Counted from the first letter of the stretch, positions 8,175 through 17,993 are shown. The stretch: DNA of 37,907 nt from an uncultured Lachnospiraceae bacterium (GCA_947594855.1 CANQEL010000021.1:1-37907); one strand, 5' to 3'. Numbers and translations are program-made. Notes: generated from the sequence alone by a model not told the origin.

Positions 8175-11100
8175 TTTTCTACCTCCGCCTGCTCCATTTC
8201 CTGTTCTTTATCTGCATCTGTCTCTGCTGTTGTTTTATCCTCTGCAGAAAACAAAATCTCTTTTGTCAGTTCCTCTCCCAATACCGGATTCAGTTTTTCC
8301 AGATAAGCATGATATACGTCATCCCCTCCCGGTACCTGAATCCGTAACAGACCGGCTGTCTCATCAAGCGCCCCTGCTTCAATATCTGGCGGCTCTGCCG
8401 ATAAAAATTCCATAAGCTGCAGCTTTGTACAGTTTGCAAATGCTTCTTTTCCAATCTTTTTCACTGTTTCAGGCACACTGACAAACAATATTGTATCACA
8501 TCCGCGAAAAGCATTCTGTCCAATTTCCTCAAGATTTTCATATCGTCCCAGATGCCATGCTGACGCATTAGGGTTTAAAGGCATCTGCAGGGAACTACAA
8601 CCCTCGTATGCCCCCTCTCCAATCCTTTTAAGCGAGGTAAATGCCAGTGACGTACCTCCGGTTCTTATCAATTTCGGACAATTTCTGAAGCAATCCTTCG
8701 GATACTCCTCCAGACCGCCATAAAAGCTCACATACTGCAGATTATCACATTCCGAAAAACATCCCTCTCCAATAGAAGTTACTCCGGCAGGAACTGCCGG
8801 CATACGCAGTGAATCACAATCGGTAAATGCATATGCCCCTATGGTTTTAAGCCCTTTATAGTTTGAATTCAATAAAACGCCAAGACTGCGGCAGCCCTCG
8901 AAAGCCCTGTCTTCTATATTTTCCAGAGATTCCTCAAAAACCTGGCTCACAGTTACTACAGCCATTTCAGAGCATCCTGAAAAACATTCTGTTCCAAGTT
9001 TTGTAATCTGCGCCGAAAATGAAACTGCAGAAACCGATGTAGTACCCACAAGTCCGGTACATCCCTTAAAAGCCCTGTCGCCTATTTTTGCAATACAGTC
9101 GCTCACATTATTCCCAAGCTCTACTCTGGAAATAGATGTACAATCCCGGAATGTATCTTCACCCCATTGTGGGATATTTCCGTACAGCCTGACTTCCTTT
9201 AAAGCACTACAGCCTTCAAAGCAGCGGTCACCCAGGATTATATTGCTGTTGTCCGGCAATTCTATCTCTGTAAGCTGTGTGCAATTTTTGAATGCATCAT
9301 CAGCAATCTGCACCGTATCCTGAAATACGATAAGCTCACCTTTCACTACTGAATCAGCCTCAAGAAGGACACGCCCCTCTTCCGTCATCTGATAAGTAAC
9401 TCCCCTTATAATCTCCTTTTGGGGATCTATTACTCCGAGAATTTTTTCTGTCGTTCCGTCTCCGTACCCGTTATCTAACAGAGCCGTATATGCCTTACGG
9501 TATTCTGCAACTGTCTTTTCCTTAACCCACAGATGCATATATGGAGAAATCACATCGCCAAATATCTGACCGCCAAGTTCCGGCGCAGTATCTGACAAAA
9601 GTTCCAGAATTGAAAGATAGCCACAATCTGCAAAACAGCGGTCCGGCAATGAGTCAATCTCCTCCGGCAGCGTTACCCTGGTCAGATAACTGCAGCCTGA
9701 AAACGCCTCCGTACCTATATGTTTTAATGTAGTACACTCCCCGAAATCTACGCTTTCCAAAGAAATACAGCTTGCAAAAGCCTGTACTCCGATTACGCGC
9801 AGAACTTTTTTCTGTCTGTCAGACATATTTATCGACACAAGATTCCGGCAGCCGGCAAATGCATACCGGCTGACAGCCGTCAGTTCACCATTCATATATA
9901 TTCTCTGTAAGGATGTGCAGTCACTGAAACATTCCTCGCCCATTTCCTTAAGTGTTTCCGGAAGAACTATTTCCGTAGTAGACGAACAGCCCATAAAAGC
10001 CTGCGCTCCCAGTTTTGCCACACCCGTAATATTCATATTTCCTATACGGCTGCAGTAAGCAAATGCTTTATCACCAAGCACACGAAGCCCGGAAGCATGA
10101 AATCTTACCAGTCCCGTACATCCATAACACATTCCAACGCCCGTATCTTTAATGCCATCCGGCAAAATCAGCTCTGCAAGGCTGCTGCAGGAATAAAACA
10201 GATAATTTCCAATACTCTCCAATTTATTAAATGCCGACAAGTCCATTGACTTCAGTCCTGTACAATTTTCAAAACATGAGTCTCCTATACCTGTCAGCGC
10301 CTTATCTTCACTGTTAATCCCCGTAAGCTGCCAACAGCCTGAAAATGCTTCCCGGTTTAGTAAAACCGTATCTGCCCGCAGTGTAAAGACGCCTGCATAA
10401 TCTGTAGGAACATCAATAAGCGTACCTTTTTCATCCTGGGACAGACCATATACTTCACCGTTTTCCCCATAGATAAACCCTTTATAATTACTGTCTGCCT
10501 CATATACCTGTACATTCACCGCGCCGGACTCTGCAGTCAGTTTCAGCGCATCCAGTTCCGGCTTATTAGTTTCAGTCGTCACTGTCTGTAACGATTTGCA
10601 TCCCAAAAATGCATTTTCTCCCACTTTTGCTACCGAATCAGGCAGATATATAATCTCTAATGATTCCGAACCTGAGAAAGCATATTCCGCAACCTCTGTA
10701 GTTTTGTCTTTTACTTTAAACGAAACACGTGACAAATCATAGAGTTTCACCAGACGATACGTATCCATGTCTCCTGGAATCGTCTGATATCTTGCCCCAT
10801 TCTCATAAAAGAATCCCCCACTGCCATTATGAAGCAGCTTTTGGGCAGTTCCTGTTCCATATACAGAATCCAGCACATTTTTCCACGAAGACAGATAATC
10901 CTCATAAAGCTCTTCCGGCACATAGACGGTAATATCCGGAACTACCGCGCCATTATCCGGGTTTCCAAATAACTGTGGGGCAATCTCTACAACCGTACTG
11001 CCCTGAATAGTAATACTTTCTGCATTATCCGGCAGAACCAGACTGTCGGCCTCAAGCCTCTTTACGCTTTCAGGCAGCTCTATATCATGAAGGCTGCCAC

Positions 11101-13360
11101 AGGATATAAACGCTCCTGCACCAATAGAAGTAATCGTCTCAGGAACCTGAAAGACTCCAAGCGTATCCGACGGAATACCTGCCAGCTTCAATGTATCATT
11201 CTTATAAACAATAATATTATTTTCTTTGTCATATCTATAAATTCCGTTTTCTTCCTTTTCGGTACCAAACGTAATATCCTCATCCGCAAAAGCAAACATC
11301 CAATCTTTCAAAATTGTATCGTACATGGAATCTGGCATCAGTATAATTCCTTTGTATCCGGTATCTGCCGCTTTGCCTGACTTTGGCGCCGTCTTACCGG
11401 TTATATGGATTTTTTCTGCAGAAAACATCTCAAAACATCCAGGTGCAAAATCTGTCACTGTCTCCGGTATCTCAATCTCTTTAATACGGCTTCCCCAAAA
11501 AGCCCCCGGCGCAATAGCAGTTACGTCAGGCGACCACTCCGGCATAGATGTCATTCCCGGCGGTACAGAAATCAGCGTCTTACCATCATTGCTGTAAAGC
11601 GCGCCGTTTATCACCTTAAATGTATTATTCGGTCCGACCGCTCCTTCATAAGAATATGTATTCAAATCCGTCAGACATTCTGCCACACTTTTTGTATTGA
11701 TTTCACTGACACTTTCCGGAATACGAAGAGCTGTAACCTGCTCTGAGTGTGTAACTTCTTTGAAGTCAATCTTAGTCACACCCATTGGTACCTCTATAAC
11801 CGTATCCTCTCCCGTGTATTTTTCCAAAACCTGTTCGCCCAGATATTCCGGAAGATTTTCCATTTTTCCCGATACCTCTCTGCGAATCTTATATCCCTCA
11901 GGTACGGCTTTCACTACATTTACAAGTGCACGGGAAATATAACCCCAGTCTGCCGATGCCGGATAATATATGTATGGACCCCCGTCCTGCTGCAATACAG
12001 AAGACAGACAATACTGAAATCCGCCTAGCATATTAGTAAGATATCCGTCGCTATCCGTTTCCAAAAATGTCACACTTCTATAATTAGTATCCGAAAAGTC
12101 TGCAAATAACCGGCGTATACGCTCCTCACCAAGATATGCAATCATTAAACGGTGGTACCTCATAAGGTCAATAACAGAGCCTGTAGACGGATAGACTACT
12201 TTTCCCAGTTCTTCCAGTTCAGACCTTTGGATTTCATCCTCTGCGGAAACAAGTTCATTAACCGGTCCCGGAAAATCAGCTGAAGTATAAATTTTTCCTT
12301 CCGCTTCCGCATAATAACGGATTGCTGCATGACTTGACAGCACCTGATATCTAACGGTAGCAGTTATACCATTATAAATAAATATTGCCGTATGACTTCC
12401 TGGTACATTGGTGGAAAATACAACACTATACCCATCGGTTCCGTCATAAGAAAGCGTTTTTTCTATCTGCTGTCCATTTTTACGGAATACCGCACGCACG
12501 GTTACATCCATGGAATTATAAGTATCTCCAACACAAAACATCCAGTTTTCCGGCGTTTCCACAGACAGAAACAACAGCTCTCCGTCTTCAGTATAAATCG
12601 GGTCGCGTGGTTTAAGCTGTGTCTGTTCATCATCTGAAAGTGATAAACCTGGGTTAGAAGTTATATCAGGCTCCGGTCTGCGGGTAGGTTCAGGTTTGCG
12701 GGTAGGTTCCGATTTATCAGTAGGTTCCGGTTTACTGACAGACCCGGGGCTTCGGGTAGGTCCCGGTAAATTACCTGTTCCCGGCAAAGAACTTGGAACA
12801 GGCGTATTCCCGGAGTTAGTTTCAGAACCCGGAGCCGGTACATTTCCGTTATTTCCCGTTCCGCCCTGATTATCAAAATCTATTCCCGTATTATCATCGC
12901 CTGTATTATTTCCGCCGTCAGAATCAAGACCGGTCTTTATAATACTATTATCTATATTATCCGTAACTTCATAAGCATCCGGATTACGTTCTATATTATC
13001 AGTTATATCGGTATCTGTCGTTGTACGTCCTATTCCTTCATCATCATCACTTTTTATCAGATTCTGCTGTTTCGTTCCCTCAGTTTTTACAGCCTTCTGC
13101 CCTTCCTCATCATCTCTGCCGTTTCCTTCTCCGTCTCGGTCAGCCAGGTCAGATTCAAGCCCGTCTCCTGCTACAGAATCATAACTCTCTCCCTCCTGCC
13201 TGTTTCCAAACCTTTCAAACTTTTCCGGATCAAATATACCCTGAAATTTTGACGCATTAAGGAGAACCACAACTCCCACAATCAATACTGTAAAAAGTGT
13301 GACCGCTGTTACAATTTTTTCTTTACCCTGTCTGCACAGCCATTGCCAAAACCGTTTCAT
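8171..13360 (-). CDS. Giant membrane-anchored BspA-type leucine-rich repeat protein
   Basis: The protein has 1729 residues. A short basic N-terminus precedes one membrane helix (about 16-35) with no signal-peptidase site, so it is probably anchored with its C-terminus outside. Residues 45-250 are an acidic, Asn/Gly/Pro/Thr-rich stalk ending in six-residue KPEPT-type repeats. Residues about 260-343 look like a bacterial Ig-like domain. About 27 BspA/LRR_5 repeats follow from about 540 to 1650, with the pattern I-x-x-x-A-F-x-x-C-x-x-L-x-x-[IV]-x-[LI]-P. At least three related cap segments (about 814-845, 1277-1310, 1674-1703), rich in VP...Y...W/Y...L...GT/EL...K-[IL]-L, split the array into blocks. 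No LPxTG sorting signal is present. Such proteins usually mediate adhesion or surface contact. It starts 33 bases after the hybrid kinase gene, with an AGGTG ribosome site, and is coupled to moxR. Confidence 0.9.
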   Translation of the reverse strand: MKRFWQWLCRQGKEKIVTAVTLFTVLIVGVVVLLNASKFQGIFDPEKFERFGNRQEGESYDSVAGDGLESDLADRDGEGNGRDDEEGQKAVKTEGTKQQNLIKSDDDEGIGRTTTDTDITDNIERNPDAYEVTDNIDNSIIKTGLDSDGGNNTGDDNTGIDFDNQGGTGNNGNVPAPGSETNSGNTPVPSSLPGTGNLPGPTRSPGSVSKPEPTDKSEPTRKPEPTRRPEPDITSNPGLSLSDDEQTQLKPRDPIYTEDGELLFLSVETPENWMFCVGDTYNSMDVTVRAVFRKNGQQIEKTLSYDGTDGYSVVFSTNVPGSHTAIFIYNGITATVRYQVLSSHAAIRYYAEAEGKIYTSADFPGPVNELVSAEDEIQRSELEELGKVVYPSTGSVIDLMRYHRLMIAYLGEERIRRLFADFSDTNYRSVTFLETDSDGYLTNMLGGFQYCLSSVLQQDGGPYIYYPASADWGYISRALVNVVKAVPEGYKIRREVSGKMENLPEYLGEQVLEKYTGEDTVIEVPMGVTKIDFKEVTHSEQVTALRIPESVSEINTKSVAECLTDLNTYSYEGAVGPNNTFKVINGALYSNDGKTLISVPPGMTSMPEWSPDVTAIAPGAFWGSRIKEIEIPETVTDFAPGCFEMFSAEKIHITGKTAPKSGKAADTGYKGIILMPDSMYDTILKDWMFAFADEDITFGTEKEENGIYRYDKENNIIVYKNDTLKLAGIPSDTLGVFQVPETITSIGAGAFISCGSLHDIELPESVKRLEADSLVLPDNAESITIQGSTVVEIAPQLFGNPDNGAVVPDITVYVPEELYEDYLSSWKNVLDSVYGTGTAQKLLHNGSGGFFYENGARYQTIPGDMDTYRLVKLYDLSRVSFKVKDKTTEVAEYAFSGSESLEIIYLPDSVAKVGENAFLGCKSLQTVTTETNKPELDALKLTAESGAVNVQVYEADSNYKGFIYGENGEVYGLSQDEKGTLIDVPTDYAGVFTLRADTVLLNREAFSGCWQLTGINSEDKALTGIGDSCFENCTGLKSMDLSAFNKLESIGNYLFYSCSSLAELILPDGIKDTGVGMCYGCTGLVRFHASGLRVLGDKAFAYCSRIGNMNITGVAKLGAQAFMGCSSTTEIVLPETLKEMGEECFSDCTSLQRIYMNGELTAVSRYAFAGCRNLVSINMSDRQKKVLRVIGVQAFASCISLESVDFGECTTLKHIGTEAFSGCSYLTRVTLPEEIDSLPDRCFADCGYLSILELLSDTAPELGGQIFGDVISPYMHLWVKEKTVAEYRKAYTALLDNGYGDGTTEKILGVIDPQKEIIRGVTYQMTEEGRVLLEADSVVKGELIVFQDTVQIADDAFKNCTQLTEIELPDNSNIILGDRCFEGCSALKEVRLYGNIPQWGEDTFRDCTSISRVELGNNVSDCIAKIGDRAFKGCTGLVGTTSVSAVSFSAQITKLGTECFSGCSEMAVVTVSQVFEESLENIEDRAFEGCRSLGVLLNSNYKGLKTIGAYAFTDCDSLRMPAVPAGVTSIGEGCFSECDNLQYVSFYGGLEEYPKDCFRNCPKLIRTGGTSLAFTSLKRIGEGAYEGCSSLQMPLNPNASAWHLGRYENLEEIGQNAFRGCDTILFVSVPETVKKIGKEAFANCTKLQLMEFLSAEPPDIEAGALDETAGLLRIQVPGGDDVYHAYLEKLNPVLGEELTKEILFSAEDKTTAETDADKEQEMEQAEVEK
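12665..12736 (-). repeat. Four imperfect 18-bp repeats encoding KPEPT-type stalk
   Basis: Within the LRR gene, four consecutive 18-base units encode SKPEPT, DKSEPT, RKPEPT and RRPEPD (residues 209-232). They form a proline-rich spacer just before the extracellular domains. Repeats like these can change copy number by slippage and so alter stalk length, which is an inference here. Confidence 0.8.
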
Positions 13361-13393
13361 CGCTTTTCACCTGTCCCCCTGTCTGTACCAGTT

Positions 13394-15130
13394 CTACACA
13401 TCTTTTCTATTTCTCCGGAAATATAACTGCTCGCCTATGACCCTGCGCACCTCATCAAAATCTACCGGTTTTGAAATATGTCCATCCATTCCTACTTCAA
13501 GAGAGTACCGTTTATCTTCTATAAATGCATTTGCCGACATTGCGAATATCAGCAAATCAGAATCTTTTCTGCCGGAACTGCGGATAACTTTAGTTGCTTC
13601 CCATCCGTTCATATTGGGCATCTGGATATCCATCAGAATGGCATCATACTCTCCTGGCTCACTGTCCATAAACATATGTACCGCTTCCTGTCCGTCACAG
13701 GCCCGTTCTATTACAGCTCCCTCCATCTCCAACAGTTCAATTGCAATCTCTGCATTAATATCATTATCCTCAGCAAGCAGGATATGAAGCCCTTTAAGCG
13801 TTGACTCATCAACTGCCTTTCTGAGAGCCTCCTCTGCGCGAATCTCTACTGTCGTATCAATATTATCCGGTAAAGTCTGATCCATATCTGCTACAGGAAG
13901 TGTAACATAGACCACAAACTCCGTTCCCTTTCCTTCTTCGCTATCAACAATAATCTCTCCATTCATAAGACGGATGATATTATCTGCAATTGCAAGTCCG
14001 AGACCGCTTCCGCCATAATGGTGGGCGGTAGACGCATCTTCCTGCTCAAACGGCCGGAAAATCCGGCTTAGGAAATCTGATTTAATACCTTTACCTGTAT
14101 CCCTTACACGAATCATCAGATGCAGATTTCCTTCCAAACGGCCCATCTGACGAAATGTCACGCTTACCGTTCCTCCCGCCGGAGTAAACTTTTGCGCATT
14201 GGAAATAAAATTGATAATAACCTGAGTCAGCCTCAGTTCATCTCCCACCACATAACGCACATCAAAATCCTGCATCTGAACTTCCCAGTGCAGTCCTTTT
14301 CCTTCCATTGTACTCTTAAACATTGAATTCAGTTTATCCGCTACCTCAAACAGATCAAAAGCAACAGACTCAAGTTCCATCTTTCCACTCTCTATACGGG
14401 ACATATCCAAAATATCATTAATCAATGTGAGAAGAAACTGTGACAGACTCTCCGCCTTTACAAGATAATCCTCTGCCGTCTGCGGACTGTCGATATGCGC
14501 TTTTGCCAGATTCAGCATACCTAAAATTCCGTTCATAGGAGTACGAATCTCATGAGACATCTTGGAAAGAAAATCAGACTTGGCCTGACTCGCCTTGTAG
14601 GCCTGTTCCAAATCATTCTGAAGTTCCTGCCTGAGTTCGTATTCCTCTGTAATGTCCATAAATACAGCAAGATAAAAACCATCATTCCCCGCCCGTTCCA
14701 AAACCAGCCTGCCATGCCTGTTTTCGCCTCCGGCGTTCTTGTAATCTGTTTCCAAATCCAGCGGACTTATACGATCCCATATTTCCAGTTCCTTCACAAT
14801 ACCCCGTGCTTCCTTCTTACCCACAGCTTCCCGAAGCACCTCTGCATCTGCCAGCACCCTTTCCGGTTCAATGCCTGTCATGGCATAAAAATTAGGACTC
14901 ATATAGATGATTCTCTGATCTTCTACCCGTACTATGGCATGAATACATCTGCGGCCGTCTCCAAATGCTCTTATAAAATCATTGGTTCTATCCACCGCAT
15001 GACGGTATTTTCCGGATTTTCTGCGCTCACATATGTATAAAACGAAAAAAAACACAACAAGAACAGACGCTGCAAGAAACAGCAGCATCAACACCAAATT
15101 CTGGCTTGCATATCGTAATATTCCTGTCAT
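13394..15130 (-). CDS. Hybrid histidine kinase (PAS-HisKA-HATPase-receiver)
   Basis: This 578-residue hybrid kinase has one N-terminal membrane helix (about 12-34) with almost no outside loop, then a PAS domain (about 48-160) and a short coiled coil. HisKA follows with His193 in FLSKMSHEIRTPMNGILGML. The ATPase domain shows NFISNAQKFTPAGG, RVRDTGKGIK, IFRPFEQED and GGSGLGLAIADNII. The C-terminal receiver (about 448-570) has Glu454/Asp455, phospho-acceptor Asp501 in LMDIQMPNMNGWEA, and Lys554. There is no DNA-binding output domain, so the signal must leave through a separate phosphotransfer protein or by protein contact. It is the first gene of the LRR-MoxR-DUF58 cluster, under a promoter at 15161-15189. 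AGGAG sits nine bases before ATG. The lack of an outer sensor domain suggests a cytoplasmic or membrane-derived cue. Confidence 0.92.
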   Translation of the reverse strand: MTGILRYASQNLVLMLLFLAASVLVVFFFVLYICERRKSGKYRHAVDRTNDFIRAFGDGRRCIHAIVRVEDQRIIYMSPNFYAMTGIEPERVLADAEVLREAVGKKEARGIVKELEIWDRISPLDLETDYKNAGGENRHGRLVLERAGNDGFYLAVFMDITEEYELRQELQNDLEQAYKASQAKSDFLSKMSHEIRTPMNGILGMLNLAKAHIDSPQTAEDYLVKAESLSQFLLTLINDILDMSRIESGKMELESVAFDLFEVADKLNSMFKSTMEGKGLHWEVQMQDFDVRYVVGDELRLTQVIINFISNAQKFTPAGGTVSVTFRQMGRLEGNLHLMIRVRDTGKGIKSDFLSRIFRPFEQEDASTAHHYGGSGLGLAIADNIIRLMNGEIIVDSEEGKGTEFVVYVTLPVADMDQTLPDNIDTTVEIRAEEALRKAVDESTLKGLHILLAEDNDINAEIAIELLEMEGAVIERACDGQEAVHMFMDSEPGEYDAILMDIQMPNMNGWEATKVIRSSGRKDSDLLIFAMSANAFIEDKRYSLEVGMDGHISKPVDFDEVRRVIGEQLYFRRNRKDV

Positions 15131-15160
15131 GCTTTAAAACTCCTGATTTTTTTATTATTT

Positions 15161-15189
15161 ATTATACCAAATGCCATATAAAAATACAA
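15161..15189 (-). promoter_or_regulatory. Sigma-A-type promoter for the hybrid kinase / LRR operon
   Basis: Reading the minus strand, TTGTAT (15189-15184) and a perfect TATAAT (15166-15161) are separated by 17 bases, about 30 bases before the kinase start. I saw no other promoter of similar quality in the short gaps down to 3.7 kb, which supports a single operon. Confidence 0.75.
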
Positions 15190-15210
15190 CTTTCACCTCC
15201 AAAGTATATT

Positions 15211-15247
15211 AAAAGAGGTCCAGCTCATACAGATATGACCGGACCTC
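15211..15247 (-). terminator. Intrinsic terminator after ppdK
   Basis: On the minus strand GAGGTCC and GGACCTC arms with a small internal loop, then TCATA/TATGA and a short loop, are followed by TTTT. It lies about 30 bases after the ppdK stop and separates ppdK from the kinase operon. Confidence 0.85.
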
Positions 15248-15273
15248 CCTGATAATATTTACTTATATCAATA

Positions 15274-17898
15274 TCATTTAGCGGCAATCGCTGCCTGTGC
15301 TGCCGCAAGCCTTGCTATAGGCACTCTGAACGGCGAACAGGACACATAATCAAGTCCTATGCTGTCACAGAAAGCAATACTTGTAGGGTCTCCGCCATGC
15401 TCTCCGCAGATTCCTATATGCAGCTTTGGATTAACAGGTTTTCCAAGTTTAACTGCCATATCCATAAGCCTTCCAACACCATTCTGGTCAAGCCTTGCAA
15501 ATGGGTCGCTCTCAAATATCTTGGACTTATAATATGCCTCAAGGAATTTACCTGAATCATCACGCGAGAAGCCAAACGTCATCTGTGTAAGGTCGTTTGT
15601 TCCGAAGCAGAAGAAATCGGCTTCTTTTGCAATATCGTCTGCTGTCAGGCAGGCACGTGGAATCTCCATCATTGTACCAACCTCATATTTTATATCCGAG
15701 CCCGCTTTTGCTATCTCTTCATCAGCAGTCTTTACAACCACGTCTTTAACATTCTTAAGCTCTTTTACGTCTCCAACAAGCGGAATCATAATCTCAGGCT
15801 TAATATTCCAGTCAGCATGCGCCTTATTTACATTAATTGCAGCTCTTATAACTGCCTTTGTCTGCATCTTTGCAATCTCCGGATAAGTAACTGCAAGACG
15901 GCATCCTCTGTGTCCCATCATAGGGTTAAATTCATGAAGCGATGCTATTATAGTCTTAATCTCATCAACTGATTTACCCTGGCTGTCAGCAAGTTTTTTA
16001 ATATCCTCATCCAGGGTAGGAACAAATTCATGCAACGGCGGGTCAAGGAAACGTATAGTAACCGGGCAGCCCTCAAGCGCTTCATAAAGCTGTTCAAAAT
16101 CTCCCTGCTGTATAGGCAGTATCTTATCAAGCGCTGCTTCCCTCTCCTCTGCTGTATCAGAACATATCATTTCACGGAAAGCGTCTATCCTGTCGCCTTC
16201 AAAGAACATATGCTCAGTACGGCAAAGTCCTATACCTTCAGCACCAAGCTCTCTTGCTTTCTTTGCATCAGCAGGTGTATCGGCATTGGTACGTACTTTA
16301 AGTCTTCTGAATTCATCTGCCCATTTCATGATTCTGTCAAACTCACCTGCAATAGTTGCATCAACTGTAGGAATAAGTCCGTCATATATCTTACCTGTCG
16401 AACCATCGATTGATATCTCATCACCCTCATGGAATTCTTTTCCTGCAAGGGTGAATTTCTTATTAGCCTCATCCATTGCTATGTCACCGCATCCTGACAC
16501 ACAGCATATACCCATTCCGCGGGCAACTACTGCGGCATGCGATGTTCTTCCTCCACGGACTGTAAGTATACCCTGTGAAGCCTTCATACCTTCAATATCT
16601 TCAGGAGATGTCTCAAGACGCACAAGAACAACTTTCTCGCCCCTCTTATTCCATGACATTGCATCCTCTGCGCTAAATACAATCTTACCTGCTGCCGAAC
16701 CCGGTGAAGCTCCGATAGCAGAACCTATAGGCTCTGATTTTGCAAGCACTTCAGGATCAAACTGTGGATGTAAAAGCGCGTCAAGATTACGCGGCTCTAT
16801 CATTGAAACAGCCTTTTCAGGCGTAATCATTCCCTCATCTACAAGGTCACACGCAATCTTAAGCGCTGCCTGTGGAGTCCTCTTGCCGTTACGGGTCTGA
16901 AGCATATAAAGTTTCTTATCTTCAATAGTAAACTCCATATCCTGCATATCCCTGTAATGATTTTCAAGAATATTACATATATCCTTAAACTGCTCAAATA
17001 CCTCCGGCATTGTTTCTGCCATTTCCTCAATCTTTTTAGGAGTACGCACACCGGCAACAACATCCTCGCCCTGTGCATTCATAAGGAACTCGCCGTCAAG
17101 CTTCTTCTCGCCGGTAGCAGGGTTACGTGTAAATGCAACTCCTGTTCCTGACGTATCTCCCATATTACCAAATGCCATCATCTGTACATTAACTGCAGTT
17201 CCCCATGAATAAGGGATATCATTGTCACGGCGGTACACATTTGCCCTGTCGTTATCCCATGAACGGAATACTGCTTTAATAGCTTCCATAAGCTGAACCT
17301 TTGGATCATCAGGGAAATCTTCCCCTATCTTTGACTTATATTCAGCTTTGAACTTATTAGCAAGTACCTTAAGGTCGTCGGCAGTAAGGTCAACATCCTG
17401 TGTTACGCCTTTCTGCGCCTTAAGTTCGTCAATCAATACCTCAAAATATTTCTTTCCGACTTCCATAACTACATCAGAAAACATCTGTATGAATCTTCTG
17501 TAGCAGTCCCATGCCCATCTTGGATTTCCGGATTTCTCGGAAAGTACTTCAACAACGTCTTCATTCAGTCCAAGGTTAAGTATTGTATCCATCATTCCCG
17601 GCATGGAAGCACGAGCACCTGAACGCACCGAAACAAGAAGAGGATTTTCTTTATCACCGAACTTCTTTCCGGTCATTTTCTCCATCTTTTCAATGTATTC
17701 CATAATCTGAGCCTGTATTTCATCGTTAATCTTTCTTCCGTCTTCATAATACTGCGTACATGCTTCTGTAGTAATAGTAAATCCCTGTGGCACCGGAAGA
17801 CCCAAATTGGTCATTTCTGCAAGGTTTGCACCTTTACCACCAAGAAGGTTACGCATACTTGCATCCCCCTCAGTGAATAAATATACCCATTTAGTCAT
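15274..17898 (-). CDS. ppdK: Pyruvate, phosphate dikinase
   Basis: This 874-residue enzyme interconverts pyruvate, ATP and phosphate with phosphoenolpyruvate, AMP and pyrophosphate. In anaerobic Clostridia it often serves glycolysis or gluconeogenesis with pyrophosphate. The nucleotide-binding half begins MTKWVYLFTEGD and has GGKGANLAEM and VRSGARASMPGMMDTILNLG. The swivelling phosphohistidine domain has GGRTSHAAVVARGMG. The C-terminal TIM barrel has GLCRTEHMF, MGHRGCRLAVTYPEIA, FGTNDLTQMTFGFSRDD and GICGEHGGDP, with the catalytic Cys in DYVSCSPFRVP. The length fits the family. Two adjacent ATGs are possible; I chose the second because it leaves six bases after AGGAGG, against three for the first. 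It has its own promoter (17957-17985) and terminator, so it is probably monocistronic. Confidence 0.98.
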   Translation of the reverse strand: MTKWVYLFTEGDASMRNLLGGKGANLAEMTNLGLPVPQGFTITTEACTQYYEDGRKINDEIQAQIMEYIEKMEKMTGKKFGDKENPLLVSVRSGARASMPGMMDTILNLGLNEDVVEVLSEKSGNPRWAWDCYRRFIQMFSDVVMEVGKKYFEVLIDELKAQKGVTQDVDLTADDLKVLANKFKAEYKSKIGEDFPDDPKVQLMEAIKAVFRSWDNDRANVYRRDNDIPYSWGTAVNVQMMAFGNMGDTSGTGVAFTRNPATGEKKLDGEFLMNAQGEDVVAGVRTPKKIEEMAETMPEVFEQFKDICNILENHYRDMQDMEFTIEDKKLYMLQTRNGKRTPQAALKIACDLVDEGMITPEKAVSMIEPRNLDALLHPQFDPEVLAKSEPIGSAIGASPGSAAGKIVFSAEDAMSWNKRGEKVVLVRLETSPEDIEGMKASQGILTVRGGRTSHAAVVARGMGICCVSGCGDIAMDEANKKFTLAGKEFHEGDEISIDGSTGKIYDGLIPTVDATIAGEFDRIMKWADEFRRLKVRTNADTPADAKKARELGAEGIGLCRTEHMFFEGDRIDAFREMICSDTAEEREAALDKILPIQQGDFEQLYEALEGCPVTIRFLDPPLHEFVPTLDEDIKKLADSQGKSVDEIKTIIASLHEFNPMMGHRGCRLAVTYPEIAKMQTKAVIRAAINVNKAHADWNIKPEIMIPLVGDVKELKNVKDVVVKTADEEIAKAGSDIKYEVGTMMEIPRACLTADDIAKEADFFCFGTNDLTQMTFGFSRDDSGKFLEAYYKSKIFESDPFARLDQNGVGRLMDMAVKLGKPVNPKLHIGICGEHGGDPTSIAFCDSIGLDYVSCSPFRVPIARLAAAQAAIAAK

Positions 17899-17956
17899 CA
17901 TTTACCTCCTAATTTTACTTATTGTTTTTTTATAAATTTATTAAACTCATATAAAT

Positions 17957-17985
17957 ATTTTAACACATCAGGATAATATTAACAA
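17957..17985 (-). promoter_or_regulatory. Promoter for ppdK
   Basis: Minus-strand TTGTTA (17985-17980) and TAAAAT (17962-17957) are spaced by 17 bases in a very AT-rich gap, giving a leader of about 50 bases before AGGAGG and ppdK. Confidence 0.65.
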
Positions 17986-17993
17986 CATAATTT

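Noticed and set aside
8171-8300. Sortase sorting signal at the C-terminus of the LRR protein
   Set aside because: The C-terminus is acidic (ends EMEQAEVEK) with no LPxTG motif or hydrophobic tail; anchoring is by the N-terminal helix.
12665-12736. CRISPR-like repeats
   Set aside because: The repeats are 18-base coding units in frame inside the LRR gene, without spacers.
16286-16900. A 204-codon open frame on the plus strand inside ppdK
   Set aside because: It is antisense to conserved PPDK motifs and carries no recognisable motif or ribosome site.
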